Assembly (NCBI RefSeq): GCF_902497745.1
Contig: NZ_CABVHJ010000002.1
Coordinates: 310,001 to 374,000 of the forward strand
Origin: Pseudomonas fluorescens
Lineage (GTDB): Bacteria > Pseudomonadota > Gammaproteobacteria > Pseudomonadales > Pseudomonadaceae
Direction: 5' to 3'
Length of the DNA: 64,000 bases
The translations under genes and the position numbers were made by a program. The notes below the pieces were generated by a model. The model did no database searches and was not told the DNA's origin. It saw only the letters and a program-made list of their open reading frames with translations. Below are positions 27,447 through 36,914 of this stretch, piece by piece; the stretch's first letter is position 1; each line of letters begins with the position of its first letter.

Positions 27447-28346
27447 TCAGATCAGAATGAAGATTGCCAGCAAACCACCGAAGATCGCCCATTTTTCCAT
27501 GTAGTAGCGCTTGCGATTGCGTTTTTTCAGCTCTTTGCCACGCAGGCGGATCTTGTAGATCCGGGTAAACAAGCGGTTGATCCCGCCAGTACGGTCGCCA
27601 GCATCGTTCGGCGCGCCGGCAGCCGACATTACCGTACGGCTGAACCAAGCATTGAACGCGGCGGCCCAGCGGTACTTCATCGGGCGCTCAATGTCGCAGA
27701 ACAGGATGATGCGGTTCTTGTCGGTGGTGTTTTCGGCGTAATGAATAAAGGTTTCGTCGAACATTACCGCTTCGCCATCACGCCAGTGATAGTTCTCACC
27801 GTCGACGTTGATGTAGCAACCGGCATCGTTCGGCGTATCCAGGCCCAAGTGATAGCGATAGGAGCCTGCATACGGGTCGCGGTGACGCACAAGTTTCGAG
27901 CCCGGTGGCAGCTCGGCAAACATCGCCGCCTTGATCGAACCGATGCTCTGTACCAGTTCAGTCGTGCGCGGGCACAGCTTCATCGCCGACGGATGGCTCT
28001 CGCCGTACCACTTCAGGTAGAAACGCTTCCAGCCGCTTTTGAAGAACGAGTTGAACCCGACGTCGTCGTATTGATTGGAACGCTTGATCTCGCCGGCACG
28101 CAGCAGGTTCTGCCCTTCTTCGCGGATTTCTTCCCAGTGCGCCTGTAGCGGGCTCAAATCGGGAAAATCAGCCGGGTCGAGGTAAGGCTTGTTCGGCTTT
28201 TTCGAGAACAGATACAAGAAGCAGTTGATCGGCGCGAGGAACGTCGAATGATCGCTCAATTGACGACCGAGTTTGTGACGCACACGGCCACGAAGATGAA
28301 CGTATGCAATCGAAATGACATAAATAGCAGCAATGATGAGTTTCAC
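27447..28346 (-). CDS. lpxO: lipid A 2-hydroxylase LpxO
   Basis: Membrane-anchored Fe(II)/2-oxoglutarate dioxygenase of the aspartyl/asparaginyl beta-hydroxylase family that 2-hydroxylates a secondary acyl chain of lipid A. There is an N-terminal anchor (KLIIAAIYVISIAYVHLRGR), the iron ligands HxD in VRHRDPYAGSYRYHLGL, the distal His in FDETFIHYAENT, and a C-terminal hydrophobic tail. I start at the GTG at 28346 (299 residues), the usual family N-terminus; another GTG at 28358 adds four residues. Neither has a strong RBS, so the start is uncertain. Confidence 0.88.
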   Translation of the reverse strand: MKLIIAAIYVISIAYVHLRGRVRHKLGRQLSDHSTFLAPINCFLYLFSKKPNKPYLDPADFPDLSPLQAHWEEIREEGQNLLRAGEIKRSNQYDDVGFNSFFKSGWKRFYLKWYGESHPSAMKLCPRTTELVQSIGSIKAAMFAELPPGSKLVRHRDPYAGSYRYHLGLDTPNDAGCYINVDGENYHWRDGEAVMFDETFIHYAENTTDKNRIILFCDIERPMKYRWAAAFNAWFSRTVMSAAGAPNDAGDRTGGINRLFTRIYKIRLRGKELKKRNRKRYYMEKWAIFGGLLAIFILI

Positions 28347-28723
28347 GGAAATCGTCACACGTCAGAAGTGAACAAACTGCGCGCTGGCGGCCTGAAGCCC
28401 CGCGTCTTATGCAGTGGTCTGAATACACATGGCACGTCCTTGGCCCGCGCCGATACCGGACGCTCGGTGAAAGGTGGCATTTTAGCCACAGTTTGTAACC
28501 GATAGTGAACCTTCATCTGTGAAAAACTGTCCCGCGATCATGCCAATCGGCGATCGTGGCGTCTTCGCCCTATCGTTTAAAGAGCCAGACCAGTACAATC
28601 GCCGCCAAACTTTACGCGCCCCCCTTGGTTGATGACGGGACTTCCCCGCTTCAGCGCACTTTGACTCGGGCCAAGCGCTCCAGCCGCACCCTCGCTACTC
28701 AGAATGCTTCGCAGGAATAACTC
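28347..28723. other. intergenic region between lpxO and ybiT
   Basis: About 370 bases without a gene I can support. It holds a GTGGC-ATTTTA-GCCAC hairpin near 28474-28489 and a good -10-like TACAAT at 28594-28599. A sequence TGGCACGTCCTTGGCC at 28430-28445 has exact sigma-54 spacing and a perfect -24 half. Divergent promoters for both genes must lie here. Confidence 0.5.
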
Positions 28724-30310
28724 TTGATTTCTACAGCTAACATCACGATGCAGTTCGGCGCCAAGCCGCTCTTCGAAAACGTTTCGGTCAAATTCGGCGC
28801 GGGCAATCGCTACGGTCTGATCGGCGCCAACGGTTGCGGCAAGTCGACCTTCATGAAAATCCTCGGCGGTGACCTCGACCCGTCCGGCGGTCAGGTCATG
28901 CTCGAGCCGAACGTGCGTCTGGGTAAATTGCGCCAGGACCAGTTCGCCTACGAAGAATTCACCGTGATCGACACCGTGATCATGGGTCACGAAGAGCTGT
29001 GGAAGGTCAAGGCCGAGCGCGACCGCATCTACTCGCTGCCGGAAATGAGCGAAGAAGACGGCATGGCCGTGGCCGAGCTGGAAACCGAATTCGCCGAGAT
29101 GGACGGCTACACCGCCGAATCCCGCGCCGGTGAACTGTTGCTGGGCCTGGGTATCGGCATCGAGCAGCACTTCGGCCCGATGAGCGAAGTTTCGCCGGGC
29201 TGGAAACTGCGCGTGTTGCTGGCGCAGGCGCTGTTCTCCGATCCGGAAGTGCTGTTGCTCGACGAACCGACCAACCACCTGGACATCAACACCATTCGCT
29301 GGCTGGAAAACGTGCTGACCCAGCGTAACAGCCTGATGATCATCATCTCCCACGACCGTCACTTCCTGAACAGCGTGTGCACGCACATGGCTGACCTGGA
29401 TTACGGCGAGCTGCGTCTGTTCCCGGGCAACTACGACGAGTACATGACCGTGGCGACCCAGTCCCGCGAGCAACTGCTGTCGGACAACGCCAAGAAGAAA
29501 GCGCAGATTTCCGAGCTGCAATCGTTCGTCAGCCGCTTCTCGGCCAACGCCTCGAAAGCCAAGCAGGCTACTTCCCGCGCCAAGGCGATCGACAAGATCC
29601 AGCTGGCCGAGGTCAAGCCTTCGAGCCGCGTGAGCCCGTTCATCCGCTTCGATCAGAACAAGAAGCTGCACCGCCAGGCGGTCATCGTCGAAAAAATGGC
29701 CAAAGGCTTCGACGGCAAACCACTGTTCAAAGACTTCAGCTTCCAGGTTGAAGCCGGCGAGCGCGTGGCGATCATCGGCCCGAACGGTATCGGTAAAACC
29801 ACCTTGCTGCGCACCCTGGTCAACGAACTGACCCCGGACGCCGGCAGCATCAAGTGGACCGACGCCGCGGAACTGGGCTACTACGCTCAGGACCACGCGC
29901 ACGACTTCGAAGACGACGTCACCCTGTTCGACTGGATGGGTCAGTGGACCCAGGGCGAGCAGATGATTCGCGGTACTTTGGGCCGCATGCTGTTCTCCAA
30001 CGACGAGATCCTCAAATCGGTCAAAGTGATTTCCGGTGGTGAGCAAGGTCGCATGTTGTTCGGCAAGCTGATCCTGCAAAAGCCGAACGTGCTGATCATG
30101 GACGAACCAACCAACCACTTGGACATGGAATCGATCGAGGCGCTGAACCTGGCGCTGGAAAACTACCCGGGCACGCTGATCTTCGTCAGCCACGACCGTG
30201 AGTTCGTATCGTCCCTGGCCACGCGCATCATCGAGCTGAGCCCGGATGGCGTGACTGACTTCAGCGGCACTTACGATGACTACCTGCGTAGTCAGGGTGT
30301 TGTGTTTTAA
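28724..30310 (+). CDS. ybiT: ABC-F family ATPase YbiT
   Basis: Soluble ABC-F protein of 528 residues with two ATPase domains and no membrane part; the family works on ribosomes during translation. Walker A motifs are GANGCGKST (about 37-45) and GPNGIGKTT (about 350), Walker B motifs [11 protein letters not shown] and [11 protein letters not shown]; the linker between them is charged and helical. The first signature motif reads VSPGWKLR, the second ISGGEQGR, as in YbiT. The start is a TTG at 28724 with AGGA seven bases before it and no ATG nearby. A terminator follows. Confidence 0.92.
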   Translation: MISTANITMQFGAKPLFENVSVKFGAGNRYGLIGANGCGKSTFMKILGGDLDPSGGQVMLEPNVRLGKLRQDQFAYEEFTVIDTVIMGHEELWKVKAERDRIYSLPEMSEEDGMAVAELETEFAEMDGYTAESRAGELLLGLGIGIEQHFGPMSEVSPGWKLRVLLAQALFSDPEVLLLDEPTNHLDINTIRWLENVLTQRNSLMIIISHDRHFLNSVCTHMADLDYGELRLFPGNYDEYMTVATQSREQLLSDNAKKKAQISELQSFVSRFSANASKAKQATSRAKAIDKIQLAEVKPSSRVSPFIRFDQNKKLHRQAVIVEKMAKGFDGKPLFKDFSFQVEAGERVAIIGPNGIGKTTLLRTLVNELTPDAGSIKWTDAAELGYYAQDHAHDFEDDVTLFDWMGQWTQGEQMIRGTLGRMLFSNDEILKSVKVISGGEQGRMLFGKLILQKPNVLIMDEPTNHLDMESIEALNLALENYPGTLIFVSHDREFVSSLATRIIELSPDGVTDFSGTYDDYLRSQGVVF

Positions 30311-30327
30311 ATAGCAGCTGAAAACTG

Positions 30328-30357
30328 AAAAGCCCTGTCCATGTGACGGGGCTTTTT
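30328..30357 (+). terminator. Rho-independent terminator after ybiT
   Basis: AAAAGCCCTGTC-CATGT-GACGGGGCTTTTT: a 12-bp stem (one G-T pair) followed by a T run, 17 bases after the ybiT stop. Confidence 0.88.
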
Positions 30358-30390
30358 GCATTTCAGGGTGAGGGATTTGCTGGTGCGGAT

Positions 30391-30527
30391 ACCTTCGCGA
30401 GCAAGCTCGCTCCCACACGGGAATGCATTCCAAAGGCAGTGATTTACGGGTGCGACTCCTTCGCGAGCAGGATCGCTCCCACAAGGGGAATGCATTCCAA
30501 GGGTGGGAGCGAGCCTGCTCGCGAAGG
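30391..30527. repeat. three REPs between ybiT and the MFS gene
   Basis: Palindromes at about 30391-30417, 30458-30483 (a variant with GAGCAGGATCGCTCCC) and 30503-30527. The repeated spacer GGGAATGCATTCCAA occurs beside them twice. With the terminator they fill most of the 328-base gap. Confidence 0.83.
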
Positions 30528-30638
30528 GGCCATCAGCAGCTACATCAATCCTCAGGGAAAGTAGTTAGCCTGCTTTCTTTTATCTCAAGCCCACGCCATG
30601 ATGCGAACTCTCCCACCGCCGCCCGCGAACGAGTCCTC

Positions 30639-31826
30639 ATGTCTGCGCAGCAACTGCCACCGCAAAGCTCCATGGCGATCACCCTGCAGATCGTCTCCAT
30701 CGTCTTCTACACCTTTATTGCCTTCCTCTGCATCGGTTTGCCGATCGCAGTGTTGCCCGGTTATGTGCACGAACAATTGGGTTTCAGCGCGGTCATTGCC
30801 GGGCTGGTGATTGGCTCGCAATACCTGGCCACCCTGCTCAGCCGGCCAATGGCCGGGCGCATGTCGGATACGGTCGGCACCAAGCGGGCGATCATTTATG
30901 GCTTGTGGGGGATTGTCCTCAGCGGCTTGCTGACCCTGGTCTCTACGCTGCTGCAAGACTTTGCGCTGACAAGCCTGATCATTTTGATTATCGGGCGCTT
31001 GCTGCTCGGCATCGCGCAAGGGCTGATTGGCGTCGGCACGATCAGTTGGTGCATGGGCCAGGTCGGCGTCGAGCACACCGCAAAATCCATTGGCTGGAAC
31101 GGCATCGCTTCCTATGGCGCGATTGCCATTGGTGCGCCGCTGGGTGTGGTAATGGTCGCCGATTACGGTTTCACCAGCCTCGGCATCGCGCTGGCGGTCC
31201 TTGCGGCCGGCGCACTGCTGCTGATCCGCAATAAACCCTCGGTGCCGGTGATCCGTGGCGAACGGCTGCCATTCTGGGCGGTGTTCGGACGGATTGCCCC
31301 GTATGGCGCCAGCCTGACCCTCGCCTCAATCGGCTACGGCACGCTGACTACGTTTATCACTCTTTATTACCTTAATCGCGGCTGGACCGGCGCGGCGTAT
31401 TGCCTGACGGTGTTCGGCGTATGTTTCATTCTGTCGCGGCTGCTGTTTATTTCGGCGATCAGCCGTTTCGGCGGCTTCAAATCGGCGATCGCCTGCATGA
31501 CCATCGAAACCGTCGGGCTGCTGATGTTGTGGCTGGCGCCCTCCACTGCTTTCGCTTTGATCGGCGCCGGACTGGCGGGGTTTGGCCTGTCGTTGGTGTA
31601 CCCGGCGCTGGGCGTTGAAGCGATCAAACAGGTGCCCAGCTCCAGTCGCGGTTCGGGTTTGGGCGCTTACGCGGTGTTCTTCGATCTGGCGCTGGCGATT
31701 GCCGGACCGCTGATGGGCGCGGTGGCGTTGAATCTGGGGTATTCGTGGATATTCTTCAGTGCGGCGCTGTTGTCGGTGATCGGGCTGGGGCTGACCCTGC
31801 TGCTCCAGCGCCGGGCGATTTCCTGA
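30639..31826 (+). CDS. MFS efflux transporter (YhhS/YfcJ-like)
   Basis: Inner-membrane transporter of 395 residues with about 12 hydrophobic segments. Motif A reads GRMSDTVGTKRA between segments 2 and 3. The layout and ISRFGGFKSAIACM, GLSLVYPALGVEAIKQVP and SRGSGLGAYAVFFDLALAIAGP resemble the YhhS/YfcJ group of drug or arabinose efflux proteins. I start at the ATG at 30639 (MSAQQLPPQSS), with only a weak GAG upstream; the frame is open further up over REP DNA and is not coding there. The substrate is unknown. Confidence 0.83.
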   Translation: MSAQQLPPQSSMAITLQIVSIVFYTFIAFLCIGLPIAVLPGYVHEQLGFSAVIAGLVIGSQYLATLLSRPMAGRMSDTVGTKRAIIYGLWGIVLSGLLTLVSTLLQDFALTSLIILIIGRLLLGIAQGLIGVGTISWCMGQVGVEHTAKSIGWNGIASYGAIAIGAPLGVVMVADYGFTSLGIALAVLAAGALLLIRNKPSVPVIRGERLPFWAVFGRIAPYGASLTLASIGYGTLTTFITLYYLNRGWTGAAYCLTVFGVCFILSRLLFISAISRFGGFKSAIACMTIETVGLLMLWLAPSTAFALIGAGLAGFGLSLVYPALGVEAIKQVPSSSRGSGLGAYAVFFDLALAIAGPLMGAVALNLGYSWIFFSAALLSVIGLGLTLLLQRRAIS

Positions 31827-31845
31827 ACAATCGACGCAAAACCAA

Positions 31846-31935
31846 TGTGGGAGCGAGCCTGCTCGCGAAGGCGGTGAGTCAGTCAGCACATGTATTGACT
31901 GACACTACGCCTTCGCGAGCAAGCTCGCTCCCACA
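31846..31935. repeat. REP pair between convergent genes
   Basis: Inverted pair (31846-31871 and 31909-31935) of GTGGGAGCGAGC-type palindromes with about 37 bases between. Confidence 0.85.
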
Positions 31936-31961
31936 GTTGCTGCGGTGCTGCGGGGATCGGG

Positions 31962-32999
31962 TTATTGATCTGCGGTTTGCATGCCGGCCCGGGTCGGTTT
32001 GCCCAAGGCATGGGAGAAAAACCGTCCGGCCTCGGAGATCAGATTACGGTGAATGTCCTCGCGATCAACACCATCCGCATCAGTACACAACGCCGGCATC
32101 GCGCGAATCTGCTCTTCATTGCACGGCGCCATAAAGACAAAGTGCCCTGCCCCGGCCAGTAACTTGAAGTCCGGCGCTGTCGGCAGTTTGCGCGCCAACG
32201 CGGCAGCGTTCTTGTCGAAGGCCACCAGTTTGTCGCCATCACCGCTGTACAGCAGCACCGGCACATGCACATCGGCGAGGGTGTGGCGACCGAACTTAAG
32301 GCTCAGCGGCGCCATCAGCAGCAAGGCGTGCACGCGCGGATCGGCGACTGGTTGCAGGTCATCACGGTCAACGATGAGTTCGCCTTGGGTGTTACAGGCA
32401 TCCCGGTCATCCGGACGTTCCTGGCAATACCGACGCAGGCGATCCAGATCCGGTTGCGCCCCGGACAGAATCAACGCCGTCTCGCCGCCCGCCGAATAAC
32501 CGATCACCCCGACCTGATCGGCGTTGACATACGGCGCGAGCATGCGGTCGCCAAGGGTCGCGGTAATCGCTTCGGAAATCTGGATCGGCCGCCCGTACAG
32601 ATTGCTCAGGGTACCGAGTCGGCTGTGGTCTTTGGAGTTGTCACCGGGGTGAATCACCGCCACCACGACAAAGCCTTTGCGTGCCAGCGAGGTCGCGAGG
32701 TCGTGCAGCGCCAGGGGCGTGCCGGTGTTGCCGTGGGAGAGCATCAACATCGGAAAGCGGCCGATGGCGACTTTGGTGTCTTCGCCGGCCTCGACTGAGT
32801 ACCCCTCGAGCAGGCTCATGTGTTCGCGGTCGCTGGAGGGATAGAACGCGATGGCGCGCATCGGTTGCAGATCCAGTGGGTCGAGGAAGGTCATCTCGTG
32901 ATAACCGACGCTCCACACAGGGTGTCGCCCAGGCGCAGCATGCACTGTGTTAAGGCTGCCAAGCAGGCAAATCAGTAACGTTGCACAAAGACGCATCAT
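31962..32999 (-). CDS. secreted alpha/beta hydrolase (dienelactone/PAF-hydrolase-like)
   Basis: Exported hydrolase of 345 residues with a signal peptide (MMRLCATLLICLLGSLNTVHA). The nucleophile elbow is GYSAGG (GVIGYSAGGETALIL), the oxyanion region MLMLSHGNTGTPLALHDLA, and the catalytic His is probably in AGAGHFVFMAP. The pattern is that of platelet-activating-factor acetylhydrolase-like or dienelactone-hydrolase-like proteins, usually esterases. Two adjacent ATGs (32999 and 32996) are possible starts, with CAGGGTGGG upstream. It seems to be transcribed alone. The substrate is unknown. Confidence 0.8.
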   Translation of the reverse strand: MMRLCATLLICLLGSLNTVHAAPGRHPVWSVGYHEMTFLDPLDLQPMRAIAFYPSSDREHMSLLEGYSVEAGEDTKVAIGRFPMLMLSHGNTGTPLALHDLATSLARKGFVVVAVIHPGDNSKDHSRLGTLSNLYGRPIQISEAITATLGDRMLAPYVNADQVGVIGYSAGGETALILSGAQPDLDRLRRYCQERPDDRDACNTQGELIVDRDDLQPVADPRVHALLLMAPLSLKFGRHTLADVHVPVLLYSGDGDKLVAFDKNAAALARKLPTAPDFKLLAGAGHFVFMAPCNEEQIRAMPALCTDADGVDREDIHRNLISEAGRFFSHALGKPTRAGMQTADQ

Positions 33000-33146
33000 G
33001 GGATGCCCACCCTGTTGTTGCTCAATCGAAAGATCCGTTGCGTGGCGGGCCAGAACCACCGGGATTCGGTGTTTCGGTACGACATGCATTCAGACACTGA
33101 TTGTTCGACTGCATAACCCGGGCCAGATTATGTAACAGTCAGAAAC

Positions 33147-33194
33147 AAAAAACTCCGTATTCGCCCCTTGCGGAACCAGAATACAGAGTTTTTT
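33147..33194. terminator. bidirectional terminator hairpin
   Basis: AAAAAACTCCGTATTC and GAATACAGAGTTTTTT form a 16-bp stem with one mismatch and an A run and T run at the ends. It lies downstream of azoR on the minus strand, and is the natural terminator for it. Confidence 0.85.
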
Positions 33195-33232
33195 GGGGGT
33201 TACCTGAACATCAGCTGTTCTTTACGCAAGCC

Positions 33233-33844
33233 TTACGCCGCGGCGAACAATTGCTCGCTGATTTTTGCTTGCGCAGCGGTCATGGCGTTGTTGCGCACTT
33301 CTTCGCCATACGCCAGGCCTTCGGCGCGGACGATTTCGATGTCGGTGATGCCGAGGAAGCCCAGAACCAGCTTCAGGTATTCTTCGTGAGCGATGCCGCT
33401 GGCCTGACCGGCATGGATACCGCCGGAGGTGGAAACGATCACCACTTTCTTGCCACCGCACAGGCCTTCAGGGCCGGCTTCGGTGTAACGGAAGGTCTGA
33501 CCGGCAACGGCAACGCGATCGATCCACGCCTTGAGTTGAGTCGGTACGGTGAAGTTGTACATCGGCGCGGCGATCACTACGGCGTCAGCAGCGATGAACT
33601 CGGCCAGGGTCGAAGCGCTCAGTTCAGCTTCGTGCTGTTGTGCGGCGTTGCGCAGTTCAGCGGTGGTACCGGCGGCGACCAGCGTGGTCGACGAGAAGTG
33701 GCTGATGGCGTCGGCGGCCAGGTCGCGGTAGGTCACGACAGCGCTTGGCTCGGCGGTTTGCCAGGCTTTGACGACTTCGCTGCTCAACTGACGGGAAGCC
33801 GAGTTGTCGCCCAGAATGCTCGAATCGATATGCAGCAGTTTCAT
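33233..33844 (-). CDS. azoR: FMN-dependent NADH-azoreductase
   Basis: Flavodoxin-like quinone/azo reductase of 203 residues that reduces quinones and azo dyes by two electrons with NADH. It starts [21 protein letters not shown] and contains the FMN-binding [18 protein letters not shown] and the [17 protein letters not shown] block of AzoR. The start at 33844 has an ideal CCAGGAGATTCCAC upstream. It is divergent from a LysR-type gene, its probable regulator. A terminator hairpin follows it. Confidence 0.92.
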   Translation of the reverse strand: MKLLHIDSSILGDNSASRQLSSEVVKAWQTAEPSAVVTYRDLAADAISHFSSTTLVAAGTTAELRNAAQQHEAELSASTLAEFIAADAVVIAAPMYNFTVPTQLKAWIDRVAVAGQTFRYTEAGPEGLCGGKKVVIVSTSGGIHAGQASGIAHEEYLKLVLGFLGITDIEIVRAEGLAYGEEVRNNAMTAAQAKISEQLFAAA

Positions 33845-33934
33845 GTGGAATCTCCTGGAATGAATCGCCGGTGGCGACGGAATGGAGACAATCCTACGCA
33901 AGAAACCAATGGATGATTAGCCGCCTGAAATGCG

Positions 33935-33952
33935 ATAGTTTGTCCCATCTAT
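33935..33952. promoter_or_regulatory. possible LysR operator
   Basis: ATAG-N10-CTAT is a small dyad 18 bases before the LysR start, in the divergent gap shared with azoR. It fits the loose T-N11-A pattern of LysR sites, but short dyads arise by chance. Confidence 0.35.
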
Positions 33953-33969
33953 AGAACAGTGGATTTTCT

Positions 33970-34878
33970 ATGCAAGACCTCAACGATCTCTACTATTTCG
34001 CCAAAGTCGTCGAGGCCGGCGGGTTCGCGGCGGCCGGGCGTTTGCTGGGCATTCCCAAGTCACGACTGTCACGGCGTATTGCCGAACTGGAAGAACGCCT
34101 CGGCGCGCGTTTGCTGCAACGCACCACTCGGCAACTCAATCTCACCGCGGTTGGCGAACGTTATCTGCGTCACTGTCAGGCGATGTTGCTGGAAGCGGAA
34201 ATGGCCGATGAGGCGGTGGCGAGCATGTCCAGTGAGCCGCGTGGACGCTTGCGGGTGTCCTGCCCGACCGGTTTGGCGCATGAGATGCTGCCGTGGGTGA
34301 TCAGCGAATTTCTCGGTAAATTTCCGCAGGTGCAACTTGAAGTCGTTCTGCTCAATCGCCGCGTCGATCTGGTCGGCGAAGGCTTTGATGTGGCGTTGCG
34401 CGTGCGTGAACATGGAGATGAGGACCCGTTGCTGGTCACCCGGCGTCTGCGCCAGGCGCAAATGGTCGTGGTGGCCAGCCCGGCGTTTATCCAGGGGCAA
34501 ACGATTGACCATCCGCAAGACCTGAAAACGCTGCCGGTGCTCGGCGCGCTGGAGGCGGATCGTCTGGTTCATGTGCGCCTGCTCGATCAGCAGGGCAACA
34601 GTTTCGAGCTGAACATGGAAGCACGGCTGGGCATTGATGATTTCGTGGTACGCAAGGCCTGCGTCCTCGCGGGTCAGGGCTTCACGCTGCTGCCGATGAT
34701 GTATTGCGAAGAGGAACTGAGAAACGGCACGCTGGTGCAGATGCTACCCGAGTGGTCGTTGCCTGGCGGCTGGCTGCAAGCGGTGTATCCGCATCGACGC
34801 GGCGTAATGCCGGCGGTGCGAGCATGGATCGATCATCTGGTCGAGTCGTTCAATGCCTGTGGGGAGCGGTTGTTATGA
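33970..34878 (+). CDS. LysR-family transcriptional regulator
   Basis: Regulator of 302 residues. The N-terminal winged helix is clear (LNDLYYFAKVVEAGGFAAAG, then RLLGIPKSRLSRRIAELEERL), followed by a PBP-like effector domain. SRRIAELEERLGARLLQRTTRQL matches the group that controls divergent quinone or azo reductases and efflux genes. It is divergent from azoR, 125 bases away, and overlaps the YjbR gene by ATGA. It probably senses quinone-like electrophiles; that is inference. Confidence 0.88.
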   Translation: MQDLNDLYYFAKVVEAGGFAAAGRLLGIPKSRLSRRIAELEERLGARLLQRTTRQLNLTAVGERYLRHCQAMLLEAEMADEAVASMSSEPRGRLRVSCPTGLAHEMLPWVISEFLGKFPQVQLEVVLLNRRVDLVGEGFDVALRVREHGDEDPLLVTRRLRQAQMVVVASPAFIQGQTIDHPQDLKTLPVLGALEADRLVHVRLLDQQGNSFELNMEARLGIDDFVVRKACVLAGQGFTLLPMMYCEEELRNGTLVQMLPEWSLPGGWLQAVYPHRRGVMPAVRAWIDHLVESFNACGERLL

Positions 34879-35234
34879 GCAAGGGAAAGATGAGCGAAGC
34901 CGATGTTGCGGCGTTCTGCCTGGCATTGCCGGGCGCTCGAGAAGATTACAAATGGGGTGGCGTGCGGGTGTTTTCGATTGCCGGCAACAAGATGTTTGCC
35001 TTGCAGGGGCTGCGCGGAGATTCACTGGCATTCAAGGTCGACAAGGATCTGTTTCTCGGCCATTGCGACCGCCCGGGGATTCACCCGGCGCCATATCTGG
35101 CGCGGGCGCAGTGGATCATCATGCAACCGCCCTACCCGCTGGGCGCTGAGGAATTGCGCGGGTTGTTGCAGCGCTCGCATCAACTGGTGGTGAGCAAACT
35201 GCCGAAGAAGACCCAAATCGGTTTAATGCTGTAA
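34875..35234 (+). CDS. MmcQ/YjbR family protein
   Basis: Protein of 119 residues with the CyaY-like fold of the YjbR family: LALPGAREDYKWGGVRVFSIAGNKMFAL, then LAFKVDKDLFLGH and the end LPKKTQIGLML. The family is often called DNA-binding, but its function is unsettled. The ATG at 34875 overlaps the LysR stop by four bases and has GGGGAGCGG before it, so translation is coupled. Confidence 0.85.
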   Translation: MSKGKMSEADVAAFCLALPGAREDYKWGGVRVFSIAGNKMFALQGLRGDSLAFKVDKDLFLGHCDRPGIHPAPYLARAQWIIMQPPYPLGAEELRGLLQRSHQLVVSKLPKKTQIGLML

Positions 35235-35248
35235 ACCCGATTCCCCTG

Positions 35249-35334
35249 TGTAGGAGCTGCCGAAGGCTGCGATCCTTTGACTTTGATCTTTTAAAAGCAA
35301 GATCAAAAGATCGCAGCCTTCGGCAGCTCCTACA
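35249..35334. repeat. REP pair, TGTAGGAGC type
   Basis: Facing copies with a spacer of about 20 bases between convergent genes; the left arm has GATCCTTTGA in place of GATCTTTTGA. Confidence 0.87.
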
Positions 35335-35352
35335 GGGGACTGGCGGTGCGGT

Positions 35353-35784
35353 TTAGAACAGGGTCAACAAGTTCGAGCCGAGAAACAGCTGGTCGATCCA
35401 GAACACTTGGTGCAACGCGACAATCACCCAGAACAGAATCTGAAACGAGACCTTGCGCGTCTTGTGCCGGAACACCTGCTGGGCAATCAATGCGCCCGGC
35501 CAGCCGCCGGCCAGTTCCACTGCATGCAGGATATTCTCCGGTGTGCGCCAGGCATCCGTGCGCGCCTTGCGCTTGTCCGCCCAGTACATGAAGAACGCCA
35601 GGACGCTGACGATCCCGTAAGCGGCCAACGGCACCCACGAGATCCCGTGCAGCCACATTGATACGGAGCCGAACAGCGGCAACGCGCAGACGATCAACAG
35701 AACGACCAGTTTCAGCTTCAGGTTCTGGATGTGGTTGCCGCCCGATGGTCGACCTTCAAGCCGGCGTGCGCGGGAATCACTCAT
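35353..35784 (-). CDS. DUF1294 membrane protein
   Basis: Small inner-membrane protein of 143 residues with three or four hydrophobic segments ([50 protein letters not shown]). The DUF1294 signature is present: [45 protein letters not shown]. Its start overlaps the uppP stop by four bases (ATGA), so the two are one transcript. The function is unknown. Frame extension beyond 35784 falls in uppP and is not coding. Confidence 0.85.
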   Translation of the reverse strand: MSDSRARRLEGRPSGGNHIQNLKLKLVVLLIVCALPLFGSVSMWLHGISWVPLAAYGIVSVLAFFMYWADKRKARTDAWRTPENILHAVELAGGWPGALIAQQVFRHKTRKVSFQILFWVIVALHQVFWIDQLFLGSNLLTLF

Positions 35785-36611
35785 GGTTTGGCCGCCGCCC
35801 AGTCGATCCAGCCAAACTGCCACGTCGCCAGAATGACCAGACCAAACACAATCCGATACCAGGCAAACGCCGCATAGCTGTGGCTGGCGATGAACTTGAG
35901 CAAGCCGCGCACGGCGATCATGGCGAAGATGAACGCTGTGACGAAACCGATGGCGAACACCGGAAAGTCTGCCGGTACAAACAGATCGCGGTACTTGTAG
36001 CCCGAGTAAACCGCCGCACCGACCATGGTTGGCATGGCGAGGAAGAACGAGAACTCCGTGGCAGTCTTGCGCGACAGGCCGAACAGCAAACCGCCAATGA
36101 TCGTCGAGCCGGAACGCGAGGTGCCGGGAATCATCGCCAGACACTGCGCAAAGCCGACCTTGAGGGCGTCTTTCCAGGTGATCTCATCGACCGTTTCCGC
36201 ATGCACTTCATGTTGACGTTTTTCCGCCCACAACATGATGATGCCGCCCACCACCAACGCGGCCGCGACGGTAATCGGGTTAAACAGATACTCGTGAATC
36301 AAGTCGGCAAAAATCACGCCCAGTACCACGGCGGGCAGAAACGCGATCAGCAGATTGGCGGTGAAACGCCGGGCGCTGGGCTGCGTCGGCAAACCGATGA
36401 CCACATCGAAAATCTTGCGTCGAAACTCCCAGACCACCGCGAGGATCGCGCCGAGCTGGATGATGATATTGAACGCCATGGCCCGTTCGCCGCCGAATTC
36501 GAGCAAGTCGGCAACAATGATCTGGTGTCCGGTACTGGAAATGGGCAAAAACTCCGTCAGCCCTTCTACAACTCCTAGTATCAGTGCCTGCAAGGCCGTC
36601 CAAAGATCCAT
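35781..36611 (-). CDS. uppP: undecaprenyl-diphosphatase
   Basis: Integral membrane enzyme of 276 residues (UppP/BacA) that removes a phosphate from undecaprenyl diphosphate to recycle the carrier for peptidoglycan and O-antigen, and gives bacitracin resistance. Both active-site motifs are present: E16[14 protein letters not shown]30 near the N-terminus and [14 protein letters not shown] near residue 170. The ATG at 36611 has GGGGGTTTG before it. It is first in a pair with the DUF1294 gene. Confidence 0.93.
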   Translation of the reverse strand: MDLWTALQALILGVVEGLTEFLPISSTGHQIIVADLLEFGGERAMAFNIIIQLGAILAVVWEFRRKIFDVVIGLPTQPSARRFTANLLIAFLPAVVLGVIFADLIHEYLFNPITVAAALVVGGIIMLWAEKRQHEVHAETVDEITWKDALKVGFAQCLAMIPGTSRSGSTIIGGLLFGLSRKTATEFSFFLAMPTMVGAAVYSGYKYRDLFVPADFPVFAIGFVTAFIFAMIAVRGLLKFIASHSYAAFAWYRIVFGLVILATWQFGWIDWAAAKP

Positions 36612-36914
36612 CAAACCCCCAAAGAGCGATGCGCGCTGGCATGCCCCGATAGTATTTTTTTCGTTCACTGCGATCAGCGTAGCTGGTTATGGCTGTACCG
36701 ATTCCGCGCGCACAGGATCCACACGAAACGGTCAAAATTCCGTGAAATATCAATTTGGATTCAGGTTTTCACGCGCGGGGCCGAAATCCTAACAGACAAG
36801 CCTTAATAGCGCTGCCGCGTTATACGACTTGGGTCGCGTATGCCCACCCGCATAATCGTGGTTGGATGCTGGCGGTCGTTTATTACAAGAAAAAGAATCC
36901 GGAGTGACAGCGTT
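36612..36914. other. divergent promoter region, uppP and chemoreceptor
   Basis: About 300 bases between divergent genes. I see no REP, no hairpin followed by a T run, and no coding frame with family sequence or a good RBS. Confidence 0.5.

Noticed and set aside
28577-30484. Open frame of 635 codons on the minus strand
   Set aside because: Antisense to ybiT and runs through a terminator and REP DNA.
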